From positions 1-64,000 of the forward strand of contig JAJDTM010000038.1 of assembly GCA_022827185.1 (NCBI GenBank): DNA of 64,000 nt. Reading direction: 5' to 3'. The DNA comes from Candidatus Poribacteria bacterium (GTDB lineage Bacteria > Poribacteria > WGA-4E > WGA-3G). Below the pieces are notes generated by a model. The model ran no database searches, was not told where the DNA came from, and saw only the letters and a list, made by a program, of their open reading frames with translations. Below, one piece after another: positions 34,222-42,704 of this stretch. The position numbers and the translations under genes are program-made. Each line of letters starts with the position of its first letter. Within the stretch, counting starts at the first letter, position 1.

Positions 34222-34710
34222 ATGCAATACTTTGCGTACGGGTCCAACATGAACGTTTCGCAGACGCAACAACGGTGCCCCGGTATCACCCGCATAGGGA
34301 CGTTTCAACTTGAAGGCTTTCGCCTTATCTTTAACTACCACGCCGATATTGTCCCCGCGGAGACGTGTATCGTTCATGGCGGACTCTGGAATATCACAGA
34401 AGACCACGAAATCGCCCTTGATATGTACGAAGGCTACCCTACGTACTACGGCAAATATTACGAAGCCGATGTCATGTTCTATCGCATGAGAGAGGCGTCT
34501 GAGGATTTACTGCCGCCGTCAAAATGGTATCTACAAACCGTCATCCAAGGATACAAGGATTTTGGGTTAACACAAGAAAACTTTGAAGAGAGCCTCGGTG
34601 TCCAGCAACTTGGGTTAACGCAAACCGACCTTGAAGCGCGGCTCGGCGTGTCAATGGATGAACTCGAACAATTATTCTCTCGCGTGGCAACCTCTCCTGT
34701 CTATCGGTAA
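34222..34710 (+). CDS. Gamma-glutamylcyclotransferase family (AIG2-like) protein
   Basis: 162 aa. The BtrG/GGCT fold is marked by YFAYGSNM at the start, then GGLWNITEDHEIALDMYEGYPTYY, with the Glu of YEGYP the likely catalytic acid. The family makes 5-oxoproline from gamma-glutamyl amines or amino acids; substrate unknown. ATG 34222 has GAAGGAGG at 34208-34215; earlier in-frame starts would overlap the LamG gene. Confidence 0.85.
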   Translation: MQYFAYGSNMNVSQTQQRCPGITRIGTFQLEGFRLIFNYHADIVPAETCIVHGGLWNITEDHEIALDMYEGYPTYYGKYYEADVMFYRMREASEDLLPPSKWYLQTVIQGYKDFGLTQENFEESLGVQQLGLTQTDLEARLGVSMDELEQLFSRVATSPVYR

Positions 34711-34720
34711 ACTCCATCCT

Positions 34721-36451
34721 TCAGATCACCCGTTTCACATACACATAATACGCCCCAATAGCCAGTTCACCGGATTCGTCTGTGAACTCGGTGTGCATGC
34801 GTGTCTGACCAGCGGCAAGGTTGAACGTAAATGTCACACCTTTCGCATTGGGTGGAATCGCTTGTGTCGCTATCTGCTCTCCGACTCGAATTTGCGCTGT
34901 TGTTAATGCCAACGCTTTGCCACCGTTGTAAAGATCGATGTGCTCACCGGGGATGCCATCCGTTATCGCTCTGTCTTCGGCGAGGGGCCATCGACGCAGT
35001 TCAAAACTGTACTGCCCATCTTCTGGTACCTCGATTGCCCAATAACCGTTGCACTCCATACCGCGGCGAATCATCCCCTGATTCCACGCGTGTGCTTCCC
35101 CGTGCCAATCGTGCGTTGTGATACACGTTACAGGTTCGTTCTGCGTTCCGATGACAATTGGGCAGTCTTCATCAAACCGCCTTGAAACCAGTTCCCACCA
35201 CGCTTCATAATGTTCTCGGAGTTCAGCAACGACCTCTGGATGTGCGTCGGCAATGTCGTGCTGCTGTCCCGGATCGGCTTGAATATCGTAGAGTTCTTTG
35301 CCGTTGATGAGTCGCCACTGTTGCGACATCGTCGCGCTGTCTTTCCACTTGATTGGGTTTTCGACGCGCTGTGAATCGGTAACGATCACCCGTTCTCCCC
35401 ACGCCTCCGTCTCATTCTTCAACAATGGGGTAATACTGGTGCCGTGGAAAGTCGTATTTTCGGAGATTTCGAGATCACAAAGGTCTATCAGTGTTGGGAG
35501 TAGGTCAATGTTTGCGGTGAGTTCATGTACCTCTTGCTTTTCGGTGAATCCGCCGCCGGGCCAATGCATGAACAGCGGCACACGATGCCCGCCTTCGTAA
35601 GGGGAGCCTTTTTTCCCGCGCATCCCTGCATTATAACCGTCCCTAACGAACTGTTGGGCATCCAGATTACATCCCATTGCAGAACCGTTGTCGGTCATGA
35701 AGATAAGGATCGTGTTTTCCTCAAGTCCCAAGACTCGGAGGTGGTGTCGCAATCGCGCCATATTGTCGTCAATATTGGTTATCATGCCATAGAAATTCGC
35801 ACGTTCTCCCGGCACATCTTTCCTTCGGTAAACGTCGCCATAAGCATCGGGGACGCGGAACGGACCGTGCGGCGCATTCGTCGAGAGATAACAGAAAAAC
35901 GGACGGTTCTGATCGCCTTCAGCCTGCCGCTCAATAAACGCCATCGCTTCCTGAAACCAGACATCGGTGCAGTAACCCTCAAAGGGTTGCTCGGAACCGT
36001 TGCGGAAATAGGTGTCGTCGAAATAGTCGTTGCCCCAATAGTCAGGGGTTTGACTGATACCGCCGCCACCGTGATAGAGTGCCTCATCAAAGCCTCTGTC
36101 GTGTGGACGGAAGGGATAATTGTCGCCGAGATGCCACTTGCCGAACATAGCCGTCTTATAGCCGTTGCGTCGGAAGATATCTGCCATCGTGACTTCATCA
36201 CTGCGGAGAAGCGAACGTCCGCCGATGGTATGCCACACGCCTGTGGAGTTGCAGTAGTGTCCCGTCATGATACCCGCCCGCGTCGGTGAACAGGTCGGGC
36301 CGACGTGCAGGTTCTGTAGTTGCACACTCTCATCAGCGAGCGCGTCGAGATTCGGCGTATGGATCACGGGGTTCCCGGTGCATCCCAAATCGCCGTAGCC
36401 TTGGTCATCTGTGATGACGAAAACGAGGTTCGGTGTATTCTGCTGTGCCAC
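34721..36451 (-). CDS. Type I sulfatase (arylsulfatase family)
   Basis: 576 aa. Sulfatases remove sulfate esters using a formylglycine made from the Cys of CxPxR; here CSPTR with C54 inside HVGPTCSPTRAGIMTGHY. N-terminal metal ligands are in FVITDDQGYGDLG (D15/D16), later ones in IFMTDNGSAMG. No signal peptide is visible at this start (MAQQNTPNLV), so it may be cytoplasmic or the start may be wrong. The C-terminal about 130 residues form a separate beta-rich region. Probably acts on sulfated sugars of algae or host mucin-like material. No maturase (anSME/FGE) gene is in the window. Confidence 0.92.
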   Translation of the reverse strand: MAQQNTPNLVFVITDDQGYGDLGCTGNPVIHTPNLDALADESVQLQNLHVGPTCSPTRAGIMTGHYCNSTGVWHTIGGRSLLRSDEVTMADIFRRNGYKTAMFGKWHLGDNYPFRPHDRGFDEALYHGGGGISQTPDYWGNDYFDDTYFRNGSEQPFEGYCTDVWFQEAMAFIERQAEGDQNRPFFCYLSTNAPHGPFRVPDAYGDVYRRKDVPGERANFYGMITNIDDNMARLRHHLRVLGLEENTILIFMTDNGSAMGCNLDAQQFVRDGYNAGMRGKKGSPYEGGHRVPLFMHWPGGGFTEKQEVHELTANIDLLPTLIDLCDLEISENTTFHGTSITPLLKNETEAWGERVIVTDSQRVENPIKWKDSATMSQQWRLINGKELYDIQADPGQQHDIADAHPEVVAELREHYEAWWELVSRRFDEDCPIVIGTQNEPVTCITTHDWHGEAHAWNQGMIRRGMECNGYWAIEVPEDGQYSFELRRWPLAEDRAITDGIPGEHIDLYNGGKALALTTAQIRVGEQIATQAIPPNAKGVTFTFNLAAGQTRMHTEFTDESGELAIGAYYVYVKRVI

Positions 36452-36477
36452 AATGGTATCTCCTATATGTGCTTAAA

Positions 36478-36510
36478 AGGCACGCCTACCAGCTATCTGG
36501 CGGCGTGCCT
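36478..36510 (-). terminator. Hairpin terminator after the aminotransferase
   Basis: AGGCACGCC and GGCGTGCCT pair around a 15-nt loop, followed on the minus strand by TTTTAAGC. It lies between the aminotransferase stop and the sulfatase start. The arm resembles that of 33087-33111. Confidence 0.6.
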
Positions 36511-36557
36511 AAACGTCTGCAACGTTAACAATGCTATAAGACAGGATTAATAAGGCT

Positions 36558-37745
36558 TTAGGCTAATGCCTTTTTAATTCGATCCAAGCCGCGGTTGATC
36601 TCTGTCAACGAGGTCGCAAAAGAGAGTCGCAAATGGTTATCTGCACCGAACCCATTGCCCGGCACAACGCCAACGCCTGCCGAATTGAGCAAATAGTCGG
36701 TGATATCCATCGAACCTTCAATCTTTTGCCCCTCAATTGTTCTGCCGTAGTGCTCAGAGAAATCGGGGAAGATGTAGAACGCACCTTGCGGTTTAACGTA
36801 ACTAACACCGTTAATCTCGTCGAAACGCTGACAGATGACATCTCGGCGTTCTTCAAACGCTTTCCGCATCTCTTCAACAGCGTCTTGCGGTTCATTGAGC
36901 GCGACCACCGCGGCTTTCTGTGCAATAGATGTCGGGTTTGAAGTGCTGTGGGATTGGATACGCGACATCGCTGAGATTGCGTCTTCGGGACCGGCAGTAT
37001 ACCCAATCCGCCACCCTGTCATTGAGTAGGCTTTAGAGACACCGTTGACGACAAAGGTAATCGCTTTCGTCTCTTCATTGAACGAAGCCGGACTTTGATG
37101 TGTCGCACCGTCATAAAGCAGTGCCTCATAAATTTCATCGGAGATGAGGTAAAGCTGATGTTCGACGGCAAGCGCAGCGATCGCTTTGAGCGTCTCCAGA
37201 TCGTAGGTGGTACCGGTGGGATTGCTCGGACTGTTAACAAGGATTGCCTTCGTCTTTGAGGTTATCGCTGCTTCGACCTGATCCGGTGCCATGCAGAAAT
37301 TCTGCGCCGGTGTCGTCTCAATGACGCGCGGTATTGCGCCTGCGAGTTTAATCTGTTCTGGGTAACTGACCCAATACGGTGCAGCGAAAATGACCTCGTC
37401 ACCCGGATCGCAGATGGCTTGAAAGATGTTATAGATGGTATGCTTGGCACCGCAAGAGACGATAACTTCGGAGGATTGATAACTCAATCCGTTATCCCGT
37501 TTGAATTTCTCTGTGATCGCCTCTCGGAGTTCGGGGGTGCCGGGGACAGGGGTGTATTTCGTGAACCCGGCATCGAGTGCGGCGATTGCGGCGGCTTTGA
37601 TATAATCGGGTGTATCAAAATCGGGTTCGCCAGCCCCAAATTTGACGACATCTACGCCATCAGCGATCAACGCATTAATCTTCGCGGTGATCGCCAAAGT
37701 GGACGATGGCGTTACATTTTGACTCCGTTGTGATAATGAGATCAT
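36558..37745 (-). CDS. Aspartate/aromatic-type aminotransferase (class I PLP enzyme)
   Basis: 395 aa. Fold type I aminotransferase, subgroup I-gamma like Thermus AspC and aspartate/prephenate aminotransferases. Seen: FGAGEPDFDTPDYIKAA, CGAKHTIYN, VNSPSNPTGTTY, SDEIYEALLYDG and the PLP lysine in GVSKAYSMTGWRIGY (about 236), RLSFATSLTEI near the end. Transfers amino groups between aspartate (or prephenate/arogenate) and 2-oxoglutarate. The exact substrate needs phylogeny. Confidence 0.92.
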   Translation of the reverse strand: MISLSQRSQNVTPSSTLAITAKINALIADGVDVVKFGAGEPDFDTPDYIKAAAIAALDAGFTKYTPVPGTPELREAITEKFKRDNGLSYQSSEVIVSCGAKHTIYNIFQAICDPGDEVIFAAPYWVSYPEQIKLAGAIPRVIETTPAQNFCMAPDQVEAAITSKTKAILVNSPSNPTGTTYDLETLKAIAALAVEHQLYLISDEIYEALLYDGATHQSPASFNEETKAITFVVNGVSKAYSMTGWRIGYTAGPEDAISAMSRIQSHSTSNPTSIAQKAAVVALNEPQDAVEEMRKAFEERRDVICQRFDEINGVSYVKPQGAFYIFPDFSEHYGRTIEGQKIEGSMDITDYLLNSAGVGVVPGNGFGADNHLRLSFATSLTEINRGLDRIKKALA

Positions 37746-37767
37746 TCGTTCTCCTTACTTTTAAGTC

Positions 37768-38010
37768 TTATTCATTTCTTAAATAGTATCGGGCGCGAGA
37801 CTTAGCGAGACGCATCAGATGTTCAAGTTGTAAACAGTGATTGAGTTCTGCCGTTTCTTCAGAGGTTAGCCCTATTGTCTTTTCTCGTTGGATGAGATCT
37901 GCGATACGCTCTTTTACATCTTCGGATGGACAAAAGTCTATTAAATTTTGAGGAGTCGTCCCTGCTGCAATAAAATCAACGATTTCTTGATATGCAGGTG
38001 ACCTGTACAT
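37768..38010 (-). CDS. Small conserved hypothetical protein beside the Rpn nuclease
   Basis: 80 aa, charged and mostly helical (YQEIVDFIAAGTTPQNLIDF...LTSEETAELNHCLQLEHLMRLAKSRAR). ATG 38010 is preferred over an earlier one because AAAGGAG stands just before it. Proteins with this LEHLMRLAKARAR ending are frequent in cyanobacteria and similar genomes and are often beside a nuclease or toxin gene, so an antitoxin-like role is possible but unproven. It follows the Rpn gene by 42 bp. Confidence 0.7.
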   Translation of the reverse strand: MYRSPAYQEIVDFIAAGTTPQNLIDFCPSEDVKERIADLIQREKTIGLTSEETAELNHCLQLEHLMRLAKSRARYYLRNE

Positions 38011-38052
38011 TGAATTCTCCTTTTTTCGACATAACGCGAGTGTTGACAACTA

Positions 38053-39000
38053 TCAAGCGGAATTGCCGTTTGTTATCAAAGTCCGCATGAACACTTCGAG
38101 ACTTTCTACCTGCACCGCTGTCCGGAGTAATTGCTCAAGGCGTTGCAAATCTTCAATACCTTCAAGGGATAGCCTTAACGTTTGCTCTGCCCCCACCTGG
38201 AACCGAGCATCAAGAACGTTAAGAATGCTTTTAACAGCATTTTTCCTTTCCCCTTGTTCAATGCCTTGCTCTATACCTTGCTCTATACCTTGCTGCAGAA
38301 TATATCGGTAAGTCGATGATTCTAACATGGGGCCCTCCAACAAATGTTGAATTTCGGTAGGATCAACGATTAGACCACTCAAAATCCATTGCCATATTAA
38401 TAAGTTATTTTGTAGATCCGAAGCAAGCGGAAGTGCGAGCGTCTTCTGATGACACTGCTCAACCCATTCAACCCCAGATACGCCTTCCGGGGGTTGCATC
38501 AGCGGCGTAAACGCCATCAAACTGGTCTGATTCGTGTCAAAGATGGATTGTCCATCAAACTCACTCAGCCGGATCACCTGATACTCTATTAGCACATTAT
38601 GTCCGGGAAAATCTTGGTTATACTCGCCCGGGTCATTCCCACCGGCATCTGAACGGAGATAGATAGTATAAGACAGAATCGGCAAGCCATATCTTTCAAA
38701 GCACCTTCCGAAATAGCCAACCTTGCGTTTCAGTATTTCTGGTGTACGCTCACGACTCACTTGGAACTCAATATGCACCAAGACTTCTCTACCGTCCACC
38801 TCTGCTTTTGACAAAGTATCCATGCGCCGTATCTCAACGGTCGGCAGTTCTGTCTCAAGTTGTTCTATGAACTTCAGTCCGGGGATATTGGTCAGTTTCC
38901 TCAATAAATCTTCGGTGAAGGTTCCAAAGATGTCCTTACTCACAATATCGAATCGGTTATGCGGTAAGTTTTCAAAAAATTCGTGCAAACTCTTCTGCAT
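38053..39000 (-). CDS. Rpn/PD-(D/E)XK family nuclease-like protein
   Basis: 315 aa. The N-terminal domain resembles Rpn (recombination-promoting nuclease)/transposase_31 proteins: FDIVSKDIFGTF, ELPTVEIRRMD...REVLVHIEFQVSRE, where D and E-F-Q form the nuclease motif, then GRCFERYGLPILSYTIYL. The C-terminal third has a tandem IEQG tetrapeptide (QGIEQGIEQGIEQGER), encoded by near-identical 12-bp units at about 38262-38296, typical of this family and prone to copy-number change. The function in vivo is unclear: DNA nicking or mobile-element link. Two-gene unit with the small protein after it. Confidence 0.78.
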   Translation of the reverse strand: MQKSLHEFFENLPHNRFDIVSKDIFGTFTEDLLRKLTNIPGLKFIEQLETELPTVEIRRMDTLSKAEVDGREVLVHIEFQVSRERTPEILKRKVGYFGRCFERYGLPILSYTIYLRSDAGGNDPGEYNQDFPGHNVLIEYQVIRLSEFDGQSIFDTNQTSLMAFTPLMQPPEGVSGVEWVEQCHQKTLALPLASDLQNNLLIWQWILSGLIVDPTEIQHLLEGPMLESSTYRYILQQGIEQGIEQGIEQGERKNAVKSILNVLDARFQVGAEQTLRLSLEGIEDLQRLEQLLRTAVQVESLEVFMRTLITNGNSA

Positions 39001-39117
39001 ACAAAGATCCTACACCGACTTATTGATGAATGTCAACATTTTTTATCGCCTGAGTCCCGATTATATGGTGTTGAAGGTAAGGAAACTTAACACTGTCTTG
39101 GTACTGGTTGGCTTGTG

Positions 39118-39993
39118 TCACAGCGTCTTATTAAGTTCTTTCAGCAGATTTCGTTGCTTCCGTGACAACGATTTTGGAATCTCCACGACCAACCGTACCC
39201 GCAGATCACCCTTCCGTCCAGAAACATCTGCTGCACCTTGTCCACGCAAACGGAGTTGTTGTCCTGGTTGCGCGCCTGCTGGGACTTTCAAATCCACATC
39301 ACCTGTTAGGGTTTGGACTCGAACGGAACCGCCTAATGCCGCCGTTGTCATAGAGATTTTTGCATCCGTCAACAGATCGGCACCCTCACGTGTCAATGTC
39401 GGATGCGACTGTACAGCGACTGTTACCAGTAGATCACCAGAATTGCCAACACCGAGCGTTTCACCGTGTCCGCGAATACGTAGGGTTTGCCCGTCTTGAA
39501 TGCCGGATGGGATGGTAAGGGTAATACGTTTTCCTTGGACGTTGACCTCTTTCTTACAGCCCAACACCGCATCCGCGAACGGGATACTGAGGTCCATCCG
39601 GATATCGCGTCCACGGGTAGGTCTCGTCGTGCGCCGCTGCCCGAACGCATCGCCGAATGCATCGTCGAATCTACCGAACCCACCGAATCCGCCGAACCCG
39701 CGCCCAAAAATATCGTCCAAGTTTATGTGCGAAAAGATGTCGTCCATATTTTGGTAGCCTTCAAACCCCATACCGTGAACGCCTGCGTGCCCGCGGGTAT
39801 CGTAAACGCGTCGTTTTTCGGGATCCGAAAGTACCGAATACGCATTAGATGCCTCTTTGAACTTCTCTTCTGCCGCTTTGTCGCCGGGATTCTTGTCCGG
39901 ATGGTACTGGACTGCGAGTTTGCGATAGGCTTTTTTGATTTCTTCAGGAGTAGCCCCTCGATCTACACCGAGGATTTCATAGTAGTCTCTCAT
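39118..39993 (-). CDS. DnaJ/CbpA-type co-chaperone (class B, no zinc finger)
   Basis: 291 aa. J-domain at the N-terminus with HPD at residues 31-33 that stimulates DnaK, then a G/F-rich linker (GRGFGGFGGFGRF), then the two-part C-terminal substrate domain (LSIPFADAVLGCKKEVNVQG, RIRGHGETLG, KVPAGAQPGQQLRLRGQG). No zinc-binding CxxCxGxG repeats, so CbpA/class B rather than DnaJ proper. Neither dnaK nor grpE is adjacent. Confidence 0.92.
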   Translation of the reverse strand: MRDYYEILGVDRGATPEEIKKAYRKLAVQYHPDKNPGDKAAEEKFKEASNAYSVLSDPEKRRVYDTRGHAGVHGMGFEGYQNMDDIFSHINLDDIFGRGFGGFGGFGRFDDAFGDAFGQRRTTRPTRGRDIRMDLSIPFADAVLGCKKEVNVQGKRITLTIPSGIQDGQTLRIRGHGETLGVGNSGDLLVTVAVQSHPTLTREGADLLTDAKISMTTAALGGSVRVQTLTGDVDLKVPAGAQPGQQLRLRGQGAADVSGRKGDLRVRLVVEIPKSLSRKQRNLLKELNKTL

Positions 39994-40028
39994 AGTATTT
40001 TCTAAAGTCGGTACGATATATACTTATT

Positions 40029-41168
40029 TTACAGCATCTCGATGACTGACGCGATATCGCGCAAAGACTGGTGCTGTTTGACCAGTGTTGTTCCGAATTG
40101 AAGTGCTGCCTTTTCTACGCTTAATTTCCAAGGGAGATTAACAATACCTTCTATATCTTTGACGTGTGCGGCACCGACGAGACGGCGCAGCATTTCCAGT
40201 CCGGCAAATCCGATAGCATCGTGGAAGATGTTTTGTAATGTCTGCGCTTTCAAGTCGCTATCAACTAATTTGAATTCAGCCGTATAAGTCTGCCATGTTT
40301 GCACAATCGCTATTTTAAGTGCGGATTGTACATGCGAAGTATCTTGATGCGAAAAAAAGGACAAGAGATAGTTTGCCCAATATAATCCGATGTCAAACCC
40401 TACGGGACCATAAAAGGCAAATTCGGCATCAATAACTTTGGCTGTGTTATTTTGGACGAGAACGCTGCCTGTATGTAGGTCCCCGTGGGTCACGCCCTGC
40501 TGTGTCGTTAGAAAAATGTGCTTGAGATGCGCCGCTTGCTGCAAAAAATCAGCATCCGCTTTTAACTGCCGGACATCGGGTTCTAATCCGGAGGTACAGA
40601 AGTTTGTCTCATGCTCGGTAAACGGGAAGGTGAACACATAATCGGCAGTTATCGACTGCATAGTAGTGTTCGCAAATTGCTGGCTATAATGTTGTGCAGT
40701 CGCTTTTGGAGCGTTATCAACATAGGTTTGACTATGTACGATGCCCATAAACCGCCCGACCTGTTCGGCGATAGAGGGGTCTACTTTGCCAGCAATCAGA
40801 TCATCCCGTAGTACGCTTGCCTCTCGAAGGTCCTCCATCGCTATGACTGACATCGCCGCATCAAAATCGTATTGTGCAGGCACGGTACCGCTTACCAACT
40901 GATTGTAAATCTCAAGGGCACGAGATTCATAAGTCAGGCGTTCCGTGGACAGCGGATAATCGGGACCCAATATCTTAATGTACGGCGGGGCATGCTTCAA
41001 GACAAGCGAACGCTCTGGATGTGCGACATCCGAGACGCGATAAACCGTATTGAGGTTCCCATCGCCAATCTCTTCTATACGGAGGGGTACCTCTGGTTCA
41101 AATATACGGATTTTTTCGTGTCGTTGATGCAGGTAGTCCGGCAGCGTGGCAAGATTGAATTCCGTCAA
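40029..41168 (-). CDS. mtnK: S-methyl-5-thioribose kinase MtnK
   Basis: 379 aa, near the usual 390-400. Phosphorylates methylthioribose in methionine salvage. Seen: IEEIGDGNLNTVYRV (nucleotide loop), VLKHAPPYIKILG with the Lys, VIAMEDLRE, the kinase loop GVTHGDLHTGSVLV and DAEFAFYGPVGFDIG (metal). The start is TTG 41168, with AGGAG about 17 nt upstream and part of the adjoining hairpin, so the start is uncertain; the element at 41186-41538 may have changed the original upstream region. Other salvage genes (mtnA, mtnN) are not in the window. Confidence 0.9.
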   Translation of the reverse strand: MTEFNLATLPDYLHQRHEKIRIFEPEVPLRIEEIGDGNLNTVYRVSDVAHPERSLVLKHAPPYIKILGPDYPLSTERLTYESRALEIYNQLVSGTVPAQYDFDAAMSVIAMEDLREASVLRDDLIAGKVDPSIAEQVGRFMGIVHSQTYVDNAPKATAQHYSQQFANTTMQSITADYVFTFPFTEHETNFCTSGLEPDVRQLKADADFLQQAAHLKHIFLTTQQGVTHGDLHTGSVLVQNNTAKVIDAEFAFYGPVGFDIGLYWANYLLSFFSHQDTSHVQSALKIAIVQTWQTYTAEFKLVDSDLKAQTLQNIFHDAIGFAGLEMLRRLVGAAHVKDIEGIVNLPWKLSVEKAALQFGTTLVKQHQSLRDIASVIEML

Positions 41169-41185
41169 AATCTTCAGTGTGGGAA

Positions 41186-41538
41186 CTCCTGTCTTTAGAC
41201 AGGAGAGGAAACACTGTCCTTTTATTGTAAGTGTGTAAGTATTGCACAGTATAAATACTCAGATAGAATTATGTGCGTTATACTTACACGTATGATAATG
41301 GTAATTTCCCTTTCGGGCTATATGTTGCCCCATCCCGATCACGATACCCAAGAGGAGTGGGACTTGGGGAGCATCCTTATGTAAGCATCTACCACAGATA
41401 CTTACCGTTTGACACACATTGTTCGGGCTGCCACGCCCAGGTATCGCGATATATTACGGTAGTCAATGGTTTACTTGTGGAGTAAACGCTTGGCATGCGC
41501 TTCGCACAAGTCCCGTCCTTTAGGGCGGGGTCACTGAC
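41186..41538 (+). other. Structured, gene-poor IS200/IS605-like remnant (possible TnpB-type omega RNA)
   Basis: The 385 bp between mtnK and asd hold no convincing protein gene. They hold a chain of hairpins: CTCCTGTC-TTTA-GACAGGAG (41186-41205), CCCAAG/CTTGGG (41347-41368), GTTTACT/AGTAAAC (41469-41487) and CCCGTCC-TTTA-GGGCGGG (41512-41529). Then comes GTCACTGAC, a pattern like the right end of IS200/IS605-type elements and the 3' end of TnpB guide RNAs. The first and last hairpins share the TTTA loop. No tnpA or tnpB is present and no flanking target copy was found. The assignment is tentative; an old deleted element or a MITE are the alternatives. Confidence 0.4.
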
Positions 41539-41553
41539 ATATCCTTAGCAGCA

Positions 41554-42552
41554 TTACAGCAGGTTTTCGGCTATCTGGATAGCATTCAAGGCAGCACCTT
41601 TGCGGAGGTTATCCGCGACGACCCAGAGATTCAAACCGTTTTCTATGGATGCATCGTCTCGAATCCGACCTACATAAACGTCATCTTTACCAGCGACATC
41701 AACAGCGAGCGGATACTGCTGATTGTTCGGATCGTCCACAAGCGTTACACCGGGTGCATCAGCGAGGCACTCTCTGGCTTCTGCTGCGGTGAGTTTCTTG
41801 TGTGTTTCAACGTTTATTGATTCGGAATGTGCGAAAAAGACTGGAACTCGAACGGTTGTCGCGGAAACCCCAATTGTATCGTCGTTAAGTATTTTCCGCG
41901 TTTCATTGATCATTTTGATTTCTTCTTCGTTGTCGCCACTGTCTAAGAAGGGCCAATCAAATGCGACATTGAATGCCATCTGGTGTGGGAATTTATCCAA
42001 GGTGATCGGTTTGCCTTCAAGGGCTTCGGTTGTTTGTTGGACGAGTTCCAAGACAGCCCGTCCACTCTTACCAGAGACACTCTGATAGGTGGAAACAACG
42101 ATCCGTTTGATGCCAGCGGTATCGTAAATCGGTTTAAGTGCCACCATCATTTGGATAGTGGAGCAATTCGGATTAGCGATGAGCCCATTGTGCGTACGTG
42201 CGGCATCCATATTGACTTCTGGAACAACTAACGGTGTGGTCGCGTCCATACGGAATGCACTGGTATTGTCAATGACAAGTGCCCCTTTTTCTACGGCTGT
42301 GGGGATGAATTCGCGGCTGACGGATGCACCCGCTGATGAAAACACAACATCCACATCTTCAAATGAGTCGTGTGTTAATTCCTCAACGATAACGGGATCA
42401 TTTTTAAACGATAGAATTTCACCAGCAGAGCGGTGCGATGCCAGAAGTTTCAGAGAAGCCGCAGGAAACGATCGCTCTTCGAGAAGTTGCAACAGAGTAT
42501 TTCCAACAGCACCCGTCGCGCCGACAACCGCTACACGATAACTCTCACGCAT
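41554..42552 (-). CDS. asd: Aspartate-semialdehyde dehydrogenase
   Basis: 332 aa, normal length. Reduces aspartyl phosphate to the semialdehyde for lysine, threonine and methionine. Seen: YRVAVVGATGAVGNTLLQLLEER (NADP site), SAGASVSREF, the active Cys in LIANPNCSTIQMM (about residue 130), VSTYQSVSGKSGRA and the His of PVFFAHSES. ATG 42552. No lysine riboswitch recognised upstream. A 7-bp hairpin (ATTCTGC/GCAGAAT, 42570-42590) lies in its leader. Flanked on both sides by structured elements. Confidence 0.95.
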   Translation of the reverse strand: MRESYRVAVVGATGAVGNTLLQLLEERSFPAASLKLLASHRSAGEILSFKNDPVIVEELTHDSFEDVDVVFSSAGASVSREFIPTAVEKGALVIDNTSAFRMDATTPLVVPEVNMDAARTHNGLIANPNCSTIQMMVALKPIYDTAGIKRIVVSTYQSVSGKSGRAVLELVQQTTEALEGKPITLDKFPHQMAFNVAFDWPFLDSGDNEEEIKMINETRKILNDDTIGVSATTVRVPVFFAHSESINVETHKKLTAAEARECLADAPGVTLVDDPNNQQYPLAVDVAGKDDVYVGRIRDDASIENGLNLWVVADNLRKGAALNAIQIAENLL

Positions 42553-42704
42553 TTCTGATATTTTCCTCTATTCTGCGATTCAAGCAGAATTGTTTGTAAG
42601 ATTTAATTATAATTTTACCACAAACATACCCTTTAAAGCAAATATTTCGGTGGAGCCCGACATTATGTAAGGAAAAGTCCCTATTTTGCAAGAAAAAACT
42701 TGAC

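Noticed and set aside
35525..36289. 254-aa plus-strand open frame opposite the sulfatase
   Set aside because: The opposite strand encodes CxPxR and all sulfatase motifs; this frame shows none.
41273..41485. 70-aa open frame inside the structured region between mtnK and asd
   Set aside because: No family resemblance, no ribosome site, and its sequence is largely made of hairpin arms. A TnpB zinc-finger end was considered but CSGCH lacks the expected pattern.
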